From the NCBI GenBank assembly GCA_964344485.1, contig CAYFNF010000001.1, positions 124,001 to 188,000 on the forward strand: DNA of 64,000 nt. The letters are read 5' to 3'. The DNA comes from CAYFNF01 sp964344485. Its GTDB lineage: Bacteria > Patescibacteriota > Patescibacteriia > UBA9570 > XYC2-FULL-38-9. The notes under the pieces are model-generated. The model worked only from the letters and a program-made list of their open reading frames with translations, was not told the origin of the DNA and did no database searches. A program made the translations under genes and the position numbers. Below are positions 45,058-54,098 of this stretch, piece by piece. Numbering within the stretch: position 1 is the first letter of the stretch; every line of letters begins with the position of its first letter.

Positions 45058-45579
45058 ATGCAAAAAGACAAAAAAGGTTTCACATTGATCGAGCTGTTAA
45101 TCGTTATTGCGATTATCGGTTTATTGGCGACGTTAGCTATTGTGTCATTGACATCAGCACAACGACGTGCTCGTGATACAAAACGTGTTGCAGATATGAA
45201 ATCTCTGCAAACCGGTCTAGAATTATTCTGGAACGCTAGCTCTCGCTATCCGCAATTAGGCGTAGATGCTAATGACTGGGCAGGACTTGGATCAGCACTT
45301 GAGAGCTACATGACTCAAGTTCCAACAGATCCAAATCATGCTGATGGTGATTTGTACTTCTACTATACCGATAACGGAACAGAATATTGGATTGGTTCAA
45401 CACTTGAAAGCAGTAGTGAACAAGCGTTGACGCAGGATGTAGACGGAGCATTGAACGACGGAGCGTACTACTATATCACCTCCACTGGAGTGGGTGATGA
45501 CATTGACGGTACTATTGCTCCTGGTGATGAGCCAGACTGTACAGATGATGTCTATTGTCTCCACGGTACAGCATCGTGA
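45058..45579 (+). CDS. Major type IV pilin (prepilin)
   Basis: 173 residues. Type III signal: short basic leader, cleavage before Phe in KKGFTLIELLIVIAIIGLL with Glu5, then a pilin globular domain (RDTKRVADMKSLQTGLELF) with YYITSTG and two C-terminal Cys (PDCTDDVYCLHGT). Its own strong promoter and terminator indicate high expression. Confidence 0.93.
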   Translation: MQKDKKGFTLIELLIVIAIIGLLATLAIVSLTSAQRRARDTKRVADMKSLQTGLELFWNASSRYPQLGVDANDWAGLGSALESYMTQVPTDPNHADGDLYFYYTDNGTEYWIGSTLESSSEQALTQDVDGALNDGAYYYITSTGVGDDIDGTIAPGDEPDCTDDVYCLHGTAS

Positions 45580-45600
45580 TACGGTAGTTATATACTACTC

Positions 45601-45632
45601 AAATCCCCGGTCATTCCGGGGATTTTGTTTTA
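45601..45632 (+). terminator. Intrinsic terminator after the major pilin
   Basis: AATCCCCGG-TCATT-CCGGGGATT followed by TTGTTTTATT. Confidence 0.85.
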
Positions 45633-45663
45633 TTCCTTGGGCAAAGCAGTGTATAATAGATCT

Positions 45664-46443
45664 ATGCTTGAAATGAGCTTTGGAATAGTCATTTTCTTCT
45701 TACTCGGCACTGTTGTTGGGAGTTTCATTAATGCCACGGAGTATCGGCTCGCGCAGAGTAAGCGTGTATTCTGGGATAAGGGAAAAGGCTTCACACGAAG
45801 TGCGTGTACGCATTGTGATACAACGATTTCTGCTACGGATTTGATCCCACTGCTTTCGTTTCTGTTTTTACGTGGGCGATGCCGTTCTTGTAGAAAGAAA
45901 ATTTCGTGGCAGTATCCGTTGGTAGAGTTAGTGAGCGGGCTGTTGTTTGTGTGCGCTGCTGTTCGATTTGGCTATGGCCTAGAGGCGTTGGCGATCGCTT
46001 TTTTCTTCGGGATTCTGTTATTTATATTTCTATATGACTATAAGCATCAGTTGATTTTAGATGTAGTCTCTGTACCAGCAATGATATTTGCTGGTGCGGT
46101 TGGGGTGTTGCTTGGAAAAGAATTATTAGACTTGGTTATCGGTGCTGCTATCGGCGGTGTCTTCTTTTGGCTGCAGTACGCAGTGTCTCGCGGAAAGTGG
46201 ATCGGCGGTGGAGATATACGTTTAGGCATTCTGATGGGGCTGATGCTGGGGTGGAAGGTGACTATTGCAGCATTAGTTCTTGCATATGTTGGGGGCGCTC
46301 TTGTTGCTGTAGCGCTTCTGTTACAGAAAAAAGCACAGATGCAGTCACGCATTCCATTTGGTACATTTTTAAGCGCAGCGACGTTTATCTGCTTGCTATT
46401 TGGTGAAGAAATTATTGATTGGTACTTTCAATTACTCATATGA
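45664..46443 (+). CDS. pilD: Prepilin peptidase PilD
   Basis: Membrane aspartic protease and N-methyltransferase, 259 residues. It has two CxxC pairs (CTHCDTTIS and RGRCRSCRKKI), the catalytic Asp region (FLYDYKHQLILD) and GGGDIRLGILMG. The start at 45664 lies 6 bases after a TATAAT box (45652-45657), so its own mRNA may be leaderless. Overlaps the next pilin gene as ATGA. Confidence 0.95.
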   Translation: MLEMSFGIVIFFLLGTVVGSFINATEYRLAQSKRVFWDKGKGFTRSACTHCDTTISATDLIPLLSFLFLRGRCRSCRKKISWQYPLVELVSGLLFVCAAVRFGYGLEALAIAFFFGILLFIFLYDYKHQLILDVVSVPAMIFAGAVGVLLGKELLDLVIGAAIGGVFFWLQYAVSRGKWIGGGDIRLGILMGLMLGWKVTIAALVLAYVGGALVAVALLLQKKAQMQSRIPFGTFLSAATFICLLFGEEIIDWYFQLLI

Positions 46444-47024
46444 AGGCACAACGAACAGCTGGGTTCACTATCATCGAGATGTTAGTAGTGGTGGCTGTTG
46501 TTGGGGTGGTCGCTACGATTATTGCTGTGTCCTTTGTAGGTACTGATTCATCTCAACGGCTGACACAAGCGCGAACGGTCTTAAGTGCTGACGTACATAC
46601 TGTATTAACGTGGGCACAGTCAGGGAAAATCGAAGAAAGTACTGGAACGACCCCATATGGGTACGGCATTGTGTTTTGGTTGATCTATCCCGGGCCGGAT
46701 ACAAAAGACTACTCTATATTTGCAGACCTTAATGATAATGGGGAGTATGATCCTGGAGAGCCGCTGATCAAAGAAGTGAATTTTGAACTAGACGAACTAT
46801 TAGAAGACATTACACTGATTGACTGTACTCCTACGAAGTCGCCTGGAATTGTCATGGGTCCTCCACCGCCACCAACACAGTGTGAATTATACGTCGAGAC
46901 TCAGAGCGGAGATATCACAGCCGTGGGTGCAGCAACCGGGGATATGGAGATAACTCTTCAGCATACAGCGACATTAGATCAAGAAGTAATATCAATAAAC
47001 ACTAGAACTGGTCAATTGTATTAA
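46440..47024 (+). CDS. Minor pilin-like protein 1
   Basis: 194 residues with prepilin motif TAGFTIIEMLVVVAVVGVVA, GspH-like body. Starts in the ATGA overlap with pilD. First of four minor pilins that probably prime the pilus tip. Confidence 0.88.
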   Translation: MKAQRTAGFTIIEMLVVVAVVGVVATIIAVSFVGTDSSQRLTQARTVLSADVHTVLTWAQSGKIEESTGTTPYGYGIVFWLIYPGPDTKDYSIFADLNDNGEYDPGEPLIKEVNFELDELLEDITLIDCTPTKSPGIVMGPPPPPTQCELYVETQSGDITAVGAATGDMEITLQHTATLDQEVISINTRTGQLY

Positions 47025-47025
47025 T

Positions 47026-47724
47026 ATGAGACGTGCTCCAGGGTTTACATTATTAGAATCCATCATCGCGATCGCAGTGGTCCTCTTTGGATTGGTGAGT
47101 ATTGTCGCGCTGAGCACTTCTTCTTTAATCTCTAGTGAAATCACAGAGGAGGAATTTGTAGCAGCAAACCTCGCTCGCGAGGGTATGGAGCTCGTTCGTC
47201 AGATGCGTGATTCGAATTGGCTAAAATTTGATACAACGTCGGACCCATTAATTGAATGGGATATGGGAATGCATCATATTGAGACAACAGGAAACAATGA
47301 TTACAGCGCGGTCATCACATTTCTTTCATCGTACACGTCGGATGCTTTATCCTTTGAACCTGATGCTCATGGTGACACCTGCACTGATGCAACAGGAGTA
47401 TTCAATTGTACGAATACCTGGATAGACACCACGGACAGTGTCTATTTCCAGTTAGGGTCAGAAGCGACATTTGATTCCACAGATCCACAGTATAGTGAAA
47501 CGAAATATTCTCGTATGGTATTTCTGTATCCAATCTGTCGAGATGTAAATAACTCTGCTGATGAGCAGATATTAACTGTAGAAGGAATGGACACGTGCAG
47601 TTCGTACTTTGGAGCGGATTATGAACAAGTAGGAATTGATGCAATTGTAGAGGTGCAGTATTCGATTCGCGGTGATACCAAGACCTATACATTAGAAGAA
47701 TACATCTATGACTGGAAATTCTAG
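47026..47724 (+). CDS. Minor pilin-like protein 2 (PilV-like)
   Basis: 232 residues, prepilin motif APGFTLLESIIAIAVVLFGL; the body has ANLAREGMELVRQMRDSNW, which is typical of PilV/GspI-like minor pilins. Four Cys lie in the globular part. Overlaps the next gene by 17 bases. Confidence 0.88.
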   Translation: MRRAPGFTLLESIIAIAVVLFGLVSIVALSTSSLISSEITEEEFVAANLAREGMELVRQMRDSNWLKFDTTSDPLIEWDMGMHHIETTGNNDYSAVITFLSSYTSDALSFEPDAHGDTCTDATGVFNCTNTWIDTTDSVYFQLGSEATFDSTDPQYSETKYSRMVFLYPICRDVNNSADEQILTVEGMDTCSSYFGADYEQVGIDAIVEVQYSIRGDTKTYTLEEYIYDWKF

Positions 47725-48316
47725 AAAAACTCGACAACAAGGAATGACACTCATTGAAGTGCTGATTGCGGTTGCTGTTATTAGCATTACTATTGTGTTA
47801 GCAGTGAATATCTTTTTGTTATTTAGCGAGAGCTCTTCTGAGGCAACGAATCAGTTGCATCTTCAAGCAAATGCGCGGCAGATGATGTCGCTTGTTTCGG
47901 AGCGAACCCGTGAAGGGTTTGTTGATTATAATTTTTATACCGGCCCACCGTCAGCTGAGCCAGAATTCTTGGCGATGCGCGACTTAGACGGTATTCAAAC
48001 AGTCTTCTGGTTTTACAATGATGGCGTGGATACGCACGTCTACTTATGTGATGATATGCCGTACGACATGTCGTGCGATAAGACCGTGCCAGATCCATCA
48101 GTTGATCCTTTATGGTCTAAGATGAATGATGAGGATGTGTACTTAACTACTGGCTTCTTTACTATATCTCCGGATTCGGACCCGTATTTTAGTGGCTCGT
48201 TGGTTCCAGCTACTGATGATGCTCCATTAATTACAGTGGTGATGCAGCTAGAAAATGATATTGCTCAGTCTCAGTTGTTCCAAACTACATTAACGCCTCG
48301 ATTCTATGTTCGTTAG
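47708..48316 (+). CDS. Minor pilin-like protein 3 (PilW/GspJ-like)
   Basis: 202 residues, prepilin motif QQGMTLIEVLIAVAVISITI. Overlaps genes on both sides (17 and 11 bases), so translation is probably coupled through the minor-pilin set. Confidence 0.87.
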   Translation: MTGNSRKTRQQGMTLIEVLIAVAVISITIVLAVNIFLLFSESSSEATNQLHLQANARQMMSLVSERTREGFVDYNFYTGPPSAEPEFLAMRDLDGIQTVFWFYNDGVDTHVYLCDDMPYDMSCDKTVPDPSVDPLWSKMNDEDVYLTTGFFTISPDSDPYFSGSLVPATDDAPLITVVMQLENDIAQSQLFQTTLTPRFYVR

Positions 48317-49169
48317 GCGCTTACAACAGAAGTCGCAAGATGGTGCAGCAATGCTAGTAGTGCTGTTGTTGTTGGCTGCCTTTGTGTTAATTGGTTTTAC
48401 ACTCGCATCGTTAACGTATCGGGGACTGAAAATTGCTCGTATGTATGAAGATTCCCTGCAATCTTTTTATGCTTCAGAAACTGGTATTGAACGAGCCCTA
48501 GACATTACACAACTTGGTCGAGTGGAGGGCGAAACACTGGATGATACAATCATGGAAATTGAGAATTATGCAGCACCAGCCGGGCCAGTCTCATTGTCTT
48601 CAGGTGTAGCAGAGTACTACATTGATGATGTTGCAACCTCTGACACCATAGATTCATTAACTGTTCCTGTTCCAACGTTTCGAAATACACAGATAGATCT
48701 ATATGACCCAGACGCTCCATTCACCACGTATATGAATATTGAGTCAGCGCAGTTCTACTGGAATGAGCCAGACTGTCCAGTGGATTCAAATTTTGAAGTG
48801 AGTTGGTATGAGTTCGATGATGAGTATTTTGACATGATGGAGGATGCTGTCAGTAAGCAGGTCTTTACTTGTGTGTCCGGAGCTGGAGATTGGGATTGCG
48901 AGGCAATTTCAAATGTACCTGTTCCAAATACGAACTACATCGCACGCTTGAAAGCATTAGAATGCGCGATTCTAGGCATGAATATTACGTTCTATGATGC
49001 AGCAGACGCTGGTGGAAGTGTTGAGGAAATACCGTCAGGGGTAAAAGTAGTTTCTATCGGAGAAGCACAGCAATCACAGCGACGGATGATCTCATTGAGT
49101 CAATGGAAGCCCAGTGCCTCAGGGCTAGTAGATTTTGTCCTGTTTTCTATAGAAGATATAGTGAAATAA
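48306..49169 (+). CDS. PilX-like minor pilin
   Basis: 287 residues. QDGAAMLVVLLLLAAFVL lacks the Glu5 of true pilins, and the segment YASETGIERALD is typical of PilX/GspK-like components. Four Cys in the second half. Last gene of the pilus cluster. Confidence 0.83.
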   Translation: MFVRRLQQKSQDGAAMLVVLLLLAAFVLIGFTLASLTYRGLKIARMYEDSLQSFYASETGIERALDITQLGRVEGETLDDTIMEIENYAAPAGPVSLSSGVAEYYIDDVATSDTIDSLTVPVPTFRNTQIDLYDPDAPFTTYMNIESAQFYWNEPDCPVDSNFEVSWYEFDDEYFDMMEDAVSKQVFTCVSGAGDWDCEAISNVPVPNTNYIARLKALECAILGMNITFYDAADAGGSVEEIPSGVKVVSIGEAQQSQRRMISLSQWKPSASGLVDFVLFSIEDIVK

Positions 49170-49193
49170 GGAGTTTTTTTGCGTAGTCAGACC

Positions 49194-49222
49194 TTGACTT
49201 TTTTTATTGTCAGTGATATACA
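49194..49222 (+). promoter_or_regulatory. Promoter of the 49254 gene
   Basis: TTGACT (49194-49199), 17-base spacer, TATACA (49217-49222). Confidence 0.85.
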
Positions 49223-49253
49223 AGTGGCTTGAGGACGAAGGGAGATGTACTGT

Positions 49254-49613
49254 ATGCTGGACCGACAGTTGATTCAGCAGTTCGTAGAGAAGGGTTTCCG
49301 GTGGACCGTGGTGGTCACCCAGGACAGCGGTGGTCTCGAACCCGAGGCCGTGGCTGCGGTGGCCAACGCCAGGCGCATGGGATGCGCGGTCGGGTGCGTA
49401 TTCGTGGGTGTCTCCGCGGAGGCGCTCGAAGCCGAGACTCGGGACTTCGGTCTGGCGCTCGCGCGCGCGTGCGACGAGGCCGAGCCGGTGGTCGAAGACA
49501 GCATCACCATGAGTGAGTTCGGCACGGACCGCAAGTTCACCCTGGTGATCTTCCCGCCGATCAATGCCGAGATCCAGGCCTGTTCGGATCGCGAGCCCGT
49601 AGAGCGCCCCTGA
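49254..49613 (+). CDS. Unknown 119-residue protein, GC-rich cassette
   Basis: No family recognised. A hydrophobic strand pattern (RWTVVVTQDSGGLEPEAVAAV, GCAVGCVFVGVSAEALEAE, FTLVIFPPINAEI) suggests a small alpha/beta fold. The ATG at 49254 is preferred over 49245 because GGGAG is then 9 bases upstream rather than touching the start. Strong promoter, G/C-ending codons, monocistronic. Convergent with the phosphoesterase gene. Confidence 0.68.
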   Translation: MLDRQLIQQFVEKGFRWTVVVTQDSGGLEPEAVAAVANARRMGCAVGCVFVGVSAEALEAETRDFGLALARACDEAEPVVEDSITMSEFGTDRKFTLVIFPPINAEIQACSDREPVERP

Positions 49614-49639
49614 TCTACCAACGCCTCATTTTTTTATAC

Positions 49640-49661
49640 AAAAAAACCGCAGTAGCTGCGG
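49640..49661 (-). terminator. Intrinsic terminator of the phosphoesterase gene (minus strand)
   Basis: On the minus strand CCGCAG-CTA-CTGCGG is followed by seven T. Confidence 0.82.
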
Positions 49662-49671
49662 CGCAAGTAGT

Positions 49672-50556
49672 TTATTTAAACGAAATAATATCTTGCGTCG
49701 GTTCAATAGAACCATCCTCTGATTCATAGACAGTTACCAGTTGATAATGGTAGTATGCAACACTGTCACCACCAAGAATCGGTTGAGGTGCAGCGCCACC
49801 ACCACCAGTGATAGTGACTGGAATACCGTCCATGGTGTACGTTAACGAAAAGTGGAGGTGTCCGTTATAGATACGGGTGATTGTATAGTCGCTAATCAGC
49901 TTCTTGAATTTTTCGTTCTGCGCGCGGGAATTCGGAGTTTCATCGTCACCGAACCATTGCTGACCTGGTACATCCAGCGGTCGATGATAAAACAAGAATG
50001 TATGATCTGCGTCGTTGTTATCCAGGTCATGTTCTAGCCAACCTAACTCCTCATCGGAGAAACCGATACGTAAGTATGAATTGTCTAGTAGCACGAAATG
50101 AGCGTTATTATAATCAAACGATTGATAGGTCTTGTCGCCAAAGACTTTTTTATAGCTTTCTAATGTCTTGCGTTCTGTGGCCTCATCATAGACCAGGTCG
50201 TTGTTTCCTGGGATGTAGTATGTGGGAAATGGCAGGGTATCGAACAGCTCTTTCGTTTTTCTCATCCCATCTACCCCTCCTTTATATGACATGTCTCCAA
50301 CATGAATCACAAATGCCAGGTCGCGAGTAGCCAGATCCTCTACCATCGTGCGTGAGATCGCTGGAAGATCTTCGGTATCACCAATAACAGCAAATTGCCA
50401 GGAATCAGCACTTTGTGTTTGAATTGTATCAATAATGTCCGAACCAGTGTTGGAAAGTGAAGAAATCGAGATAAATTCGTAGTGCCTATTCACAAACCAG
50501 GCTGCAGCCACTACAATACAGAGTAGGATAATGAATAGAATAAAGAGTTTTTTCAT
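49672..50556 (-). CDS. Membrane-anchored calcineurin-like phosphoesterase
   Basis: 294 residues. One N-terminal membrane helix (LFILFIILLCIVVAAAWFV) with an extracytoplasmic metallophosphoesterase domain: VIGDTED, HVGDMSYKGG, IPGNNDLVYDE and the final GHLHFS metal motifs. Purple-acid-phosphatase-like layout. Its start codon touches that of ligA in a shared CATATG. Confidence 0.9.
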   Translation of the reverse strand: MKKLFILFIILLCIVVAAAWFVNRHYEFISISSLSNTGSDIIDTIQTQSADSWQFAVIGDTEDLPAISRTMVEDLATRDLAFVIHVGDMSYKGGVDGMRKTKELFDTLPFPTYYIPGNNDLVYDEATERKTLESYKKVFGDKTYQSFDYNNAHFVLLDNSYLRIGFSDEELGWLEHDLDNNDADHTFLFYHRPLDVPGQQWFGDDETPNSRAQNEKFKKLISDYTITRIYNGHLHFSLTYTMDGIPVTITGGGGAAPQPILGGDSVAYYHYQLVTVYESEDGSIEPTQDIISFK

Positions 50557-52560
50557 ATGACGCGATCTGACGCAATAAAGCGAATTAAGACGTTAAAAAA
50601 GGAGATACAGCATCATCGCTATTTATATCATGTTTTGGATAAGCAGGAAATATCTGACGCAGCCTTAGATTCGTTGAAGAAGGAGCTTTTTGATTTAGAG
50701 CAGCAGTATCCGGATTTAGTGACTCCAGACTCTCCAACACAGCGTGTGGGCGGAGAGCCGCTTGAGAAATTCCAGAAAGTCACACATCAGGAGAGGATGT
50801 TGTCATTAAATGATGCATTCGATCGTGCGGATATGGATGCGTGGGTAGAGCGGTTGCTGCGACTTGATCCAGATGCATCGCTCACATATTTTGCTGAAAC
50901 CAAGATGGACGGGCTGGCGATTAGTTTGGTATATAAGGACGGTGTACTGAAGGTGGGAGCTACGCGAGGAAACGGGCGCGTAGGCGAGGATGTGACAAAT
51001 AATATTCGTACTATTGAAAGCATTCCTCTACAACTACATGATAATGCGTTATCCAAGCAGTCTAAACGCATTGAAGTTCGCGGAGAGGTCTATATGTCAA
51101 AAGAGGTCTTTGAGAAGATTAATGTTGAGCGAGAAAAAAATGGTGAAGCCGTATATGCGAATCCGCGAAATACAGCTGCTGGATCTATCCGACAGTTGGA
51201 TCCATCTATCGCTGCAGCTCGAGACCTGCGGTTTATGGCGTATGCACTCATGACAGACCTAGGACAACAGACTCATGCACAAGAACACAAGATGCTACAG
51301 AAGCTTGGTTTTAAAACCGATCCGCAAGCAACAGCGTGCACCTCTATAGATCATGTTATGAAGTTCTATGACAAGGTCAATGCCAAGCGCGACGCGCTCG
51401 CATATCAAATTGATGGCGTGGTAGTTCAGGTTGATTCTAATAAACAGTTTCAGCGGTTAGGTGTGGTCGGGAAAGCGCCACGTGCAGCGATTGCACTAAA
51501 GTTCCCAGCCGAGCAAGCCACGACAGTTGTAGAAGATATTCAGGTGCAGGTGGGGCGCACTGGAGCGTTAACACCAGTGGCACACTTACAGCCCGTACAG
51601 ATCGCTGGCACTACTGTACAGCGCGCCACATTACACAATATGGATGAAATTAAGCGCTTGAGCGTGAAGGTTGGGGACACTGTAGTAATAGAGAAGGCCG
51701 GGGATATTATTCCTGACATTGTACAAGTGTTAGAGAAGATGCGTTCTGGAAAAGAAAAAGCGTTTCGTATGCCGCGCACGTGTCCAGTTTGTGGATCTCC
51801 AGTGACACGACCTGAAGGAGAGGTGGCACATTACTGTACTAATAAAGAGTGCTTTGCTCAGCAGAAAGAGCAGTTCTATCATTTTATCTCTAAGAAAGGG
51901 TTGAATGTGGACGGGCTTGGCCCAAAGATTGTTGATCAGTTACTTGATGAGGGGCTTCTATCAACGCCCGCAGACCTATTTGAGTTACAAGAAGGAGATT
52001 TAGAACCGTTAGAACGGTTTGCTGAGACTGCAGCAAAGAATGTGATACAAGCTATCAAAGATGCACGCTCGGTTCCTTTAGCACGATTCATCTATGCACT
52101 GGGTATTCGACACGTGGGAGAACAGACTGCTATTGATCTAGCGCAACATTTTGGTTCTTTTGCCAAGCTTCAACAAGCAACTCAGGAGGAACTTGAAGCC
52201 ATGCATGATATCGGCCCAGCTGCTGCAGAGAGCATTGTACAGTACTTTTCAAACAACAAGCATCAGCAGTATATAGAGCAACTACTGTCTCATCTGCGCA
52301 TTGAGAATCCACAACAACCACGATCGAAGAAGCTGCAAGGCAAGGCCTTTCTGTTTACTGGTACACTCGAGAGCATGACTCGTGACCGAGCAAAAGAGGT
52401 GGTGCGAGAGAATGGAGGCACGGTGTTGTCTAGTGTTAGTTCAAAGCTAGATTATCTTGTAGCTGGGGAGAATCCAGGATCAAAAGTAGAGAAGGCTGAA
52501 GACAAGGACGTTCAAGTGATTACTGAGAATGAATTTTTTTCACTTATTACTAACGCGTGA
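50557..52560 (+). CDS. ligA: NAD-dependent DNA ligase
   Basis: Seals nicks in replication and repair. 667 residues. Domain Ia, adenylation lysine in AETKMDGLAISLVY, OB fold, tetracysteine zinc finger (CPVCGSPVTRP...CTNKECFAQQ), helix-hairpin-helix region, and a C-terminal BRCT domain (GKAFLFTGTLESMTRDRAKE). Complete. Divergent and directly abutting the phosphoesterase start. Confidence 0.98.
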   Translation: MTRSDAIKRIKTLKKEIQHHRYLYHVLDKQEISDAALDSLKKELFDLEQQYPDLVTPDSPTQRVGGEPLEKFQKVTHQERMLSLNDAFDRADMDAWVERLLRLDPDASLTYFAETKMDGLAISLVYKDGVLKVGATRGNGRVGEDVTNNIRTIESIPLQLHDNALSKQSKRIEVRGEVYMSKEVFEKINVEREKNGEAVYANPRNTAAGSIRQLDPSIAAARDLRFMAYALMTDLGQQTHAQEHKMLQKLGFKTDPQATACTSIDHVMKFYDKVNAKRDALAYQIDGVVVQVDSNKQFQRLGVVGKAPRAAIALKFPAEQATTVVEDIQVQVGRTGALTPVAHLQPVQIAGTTVQRATLHNMDEIKRLSVKVGDTVVIEKAGDIIPDIVQVLEKMRSGKEKAFRMPRTCPVCGSPVTRPEGEVAHYCTNKECFAQQKEQFYHFISKKGLNVDGLGPKIVDQLLDEGLLSTPADLFELQEGDLEPLERFAETAAKNVIQAIKDARSVPLARFIYALGIRHVGEQTAIDLAQHFGSFAKLQQATQEELEAMHDIGPAAAESIVQYFSNNKHQQYIEQLLSHLRIENPQQPRSKKLQGKAFLFTGTLESMTRDRAKEVVRENGGTVLSSVSSKLDYLVAGENPGSKVEKAEDKDVQVITENEFFSLITNA

Positions 52561-52567
52561 AATCATA

Positions 52568-53431
52568 ATGAAGAGCAGAATGAAGACAGCTATCAACTCC
52601 ATGTGTAAACGATACTCTTTCTTTCGCGTTGTCATGGATCTTGTGCGCCCGTGGTTTCGTATAGTTCTTAAAAAGGATACAGTCACAAATGATCATGTGG
52701 TTGGAACTAGAAGTATAGGAAAGCTGGATGTTGAATATGACGAGTCTCTTTATAGAAACTATAAACAACTGATAGATACATACACTTCACCTGAGAATCG
52801 TCGCGTTATAATGGATCTTGGGTCAGGAGATGGAGTCGTTCATGCAATACAGTTTATTGAAAAAGACGACGTGGAACATTTCTATCTTGTTGATATGTAT
52901 ATGTACCCAGAAGTAGTAGAAGCGCGCATTGATTCTTACACAGGGTCTGAACAGCGATCTGAACAGTTGAAGAAGAAGATTTCGATATTACAGTCTGATG
53001 TCAGTAAGATCGATCAGATTTCAGACTCATCAGTTCATGTCATTATCAGCACTTCATTGTTAGAGCATGTTGACAAGGAAGATGTACAGAAAGTAGCGGA
53101 AGAGATCTATGCGAAGTTAACACCACAGGGCGTGGCAATGATTAGTGTTGACGTCAGAGATCATCATAATTTTGAATCCCCATTTGATTACTATAGACAT
53201 CCAGAGTAGCTATGGCGGGCTATGAATAGAACTGGCTTAGGGTACACCAATCGCCTGCGACCCGTTGATTTTCGAAAGGTATTCTCAACTGTGGGCTTTA
53301 AAGAATTGCATATAGAAGAGGAGCCCGGAGAGCAAGCGTTACCGAAAAAACTCGCCAAGCAATTTCGAACGTATCCAGAGGACCAACTTCGTGCTGTACG
53401 ACTGCTCGCGATACTGCAAAAAACCAAATAG
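52568..53431 (+). pseudogene. SAM methyltransferase interrupted by an in-frame amber codon
   Basis: One frame runs from ATG 52568 to TAA 53431 with a single TAG at 53207-53209. The first part (residues 1-213) has a methyltransferase motif I (RRVIMDLGSGDGVVHAIQF), an acidic post-I strand (YLVDMYMYPEVV), and motif IV-like ISTSLLEHVDKED. The reading resumes as LWRAMNRTGLGYTNRLRP, which looks like the normal continuation of the same fold. No frameshift is needed, so this is a point nonsense change, a readthrough site, or a sequencing error. It could also be two separate proteins (52568-53209 and 53222-53431). Confidence 0.72.
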
Positions 53432-53446
53432 TGTTTTGGTGCAGTT

Positions 53447-53494
53447 CGCAGAGCAATAGTAATGCTTTGCGAGGTGCAACAAAGACGCACCTAG
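53447..53494 (+). promoter_or_regulatory. Two small hairpins in the 5' UTR of the zinc-ribbon gene
   Basis: GCAGAGC/GCTTTGC (53447-53469) and AGGTGC/GCACCT (53472-53493) can each fold, ending next to the GAGGAAGG Shine-Dalgarno. A leader or RNA-stability role is inferred. Confidence 0.4.
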
Positions 53495-53505
53495 AGGAAG
53501 GCATC

Positions 53506-53697
53506 GTGGAATCAGCAACGTATGATTTCACATGGGTCCCGAAGGCTATCCTGGTTTCGAGCGGAACGCTCTGCCCTGGAGAGGGTTGCGGTAAGCCGTC
53601 CAAGGAAGCTGTCTCGATCACGATCTCGAACAACAAGGGGGAGAAGAAGCCCGCGCTTCAATGCAGGAATTGTCGAGAAGTCTACTTCCCAGCTTGA
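53506..53697 (+). CDS. Small zinc-ribbon protein
   Basis: 63 residues starting at GTG 53506, 8 bases after the GAGG of GAGGAAGG. Four cysteines in CPGEGC and CRNC flank a beta region (KEAVSITISNNKGEKKPALQ), the pattern of a zinc ribbon. No further domain. The stop lies 88 bases before gatC. It belongs to the group of isolated, Shine-Dalgarno-led genes, though its GC bias is milder. Function unknown; a nucleic-acid or ribosome-associated role is possible. Confidence 0.65.
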   Translation: MESATYDFTWVPKAILVSSGTLCPGEGCGKPSKEAVSITISNNKGEKKPALQCRNCREVYFPA

Positions 53698-53749
53698 GTT
53701 GAGCAGGGATAATCGAGGCCACTTCAGGATCTTTTTTTATATAAGTTGC

Positions 53750-53778
53750 TTGAACATCCCTTGTGTACCTGTTACAAT
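53750..53778 (+). promoter_or_regulatory. gatC promoter giving a leaderless mRNA
   Basis: TTGAAC (53750-53755), 17-base spacer, TACAAT (53773-53778), then 7 bases to the ATG at 53786. Confidence 0.75.
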
Positions 53779-53785
53779 ACCAAGC

Positions 53786-54094
53786 ATGAAATTAGATAAA
53801 AAAGCCATAGATCATCTAAAAAAGTTGGCGAAGATGGACTTAACCACTGAAGAAGAAGAGGTCCTTCCGTCCCAGCTTTCAGATATCTTGGATTTTGTTG
53901 AAAAGCTAAGTGAAGTGGATACTGATAATGTTCCTCCAACGAGTCAGGTCACTGGACTGGAAGATATCATGCGCGCAGATGAAGCGACCTATACATTTGA
54001 AAAATCTGACATGACGAAGTGTATGCCGGACACTGATGAGCAAGGTCATTTGCGTGTGCACGCAGTATTTACTGATGACAGCCCTAGCCATTAA
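53786..54094 (+). CDS. gatC: Aspartyl/glutamyl-tRNA amidotransferase subunit C
   Basis: Small stabilising subunit of the GatCAB complex that makes Gln-tRNA(Gln) or Asn-tRNA(Asn). 102 residues, with the family pattern AIDHLKKLAKMDLTTEEEE, LSDILDFVEKLSEVDTDNV and MRADE. Immediately upstream of gatA. Confidence 0.95.
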   Translation: MKLDKKAIDHLKKLAKMDLTTEEEEVLPSQLSDILDFVEKLSEVDTDNVPPTSQVTGLEDIMRADEATYTFEKSDMTKCMPDTDEQGHLRVHAVFTDDSPSH

Positions 54095-54098
54095 TACT

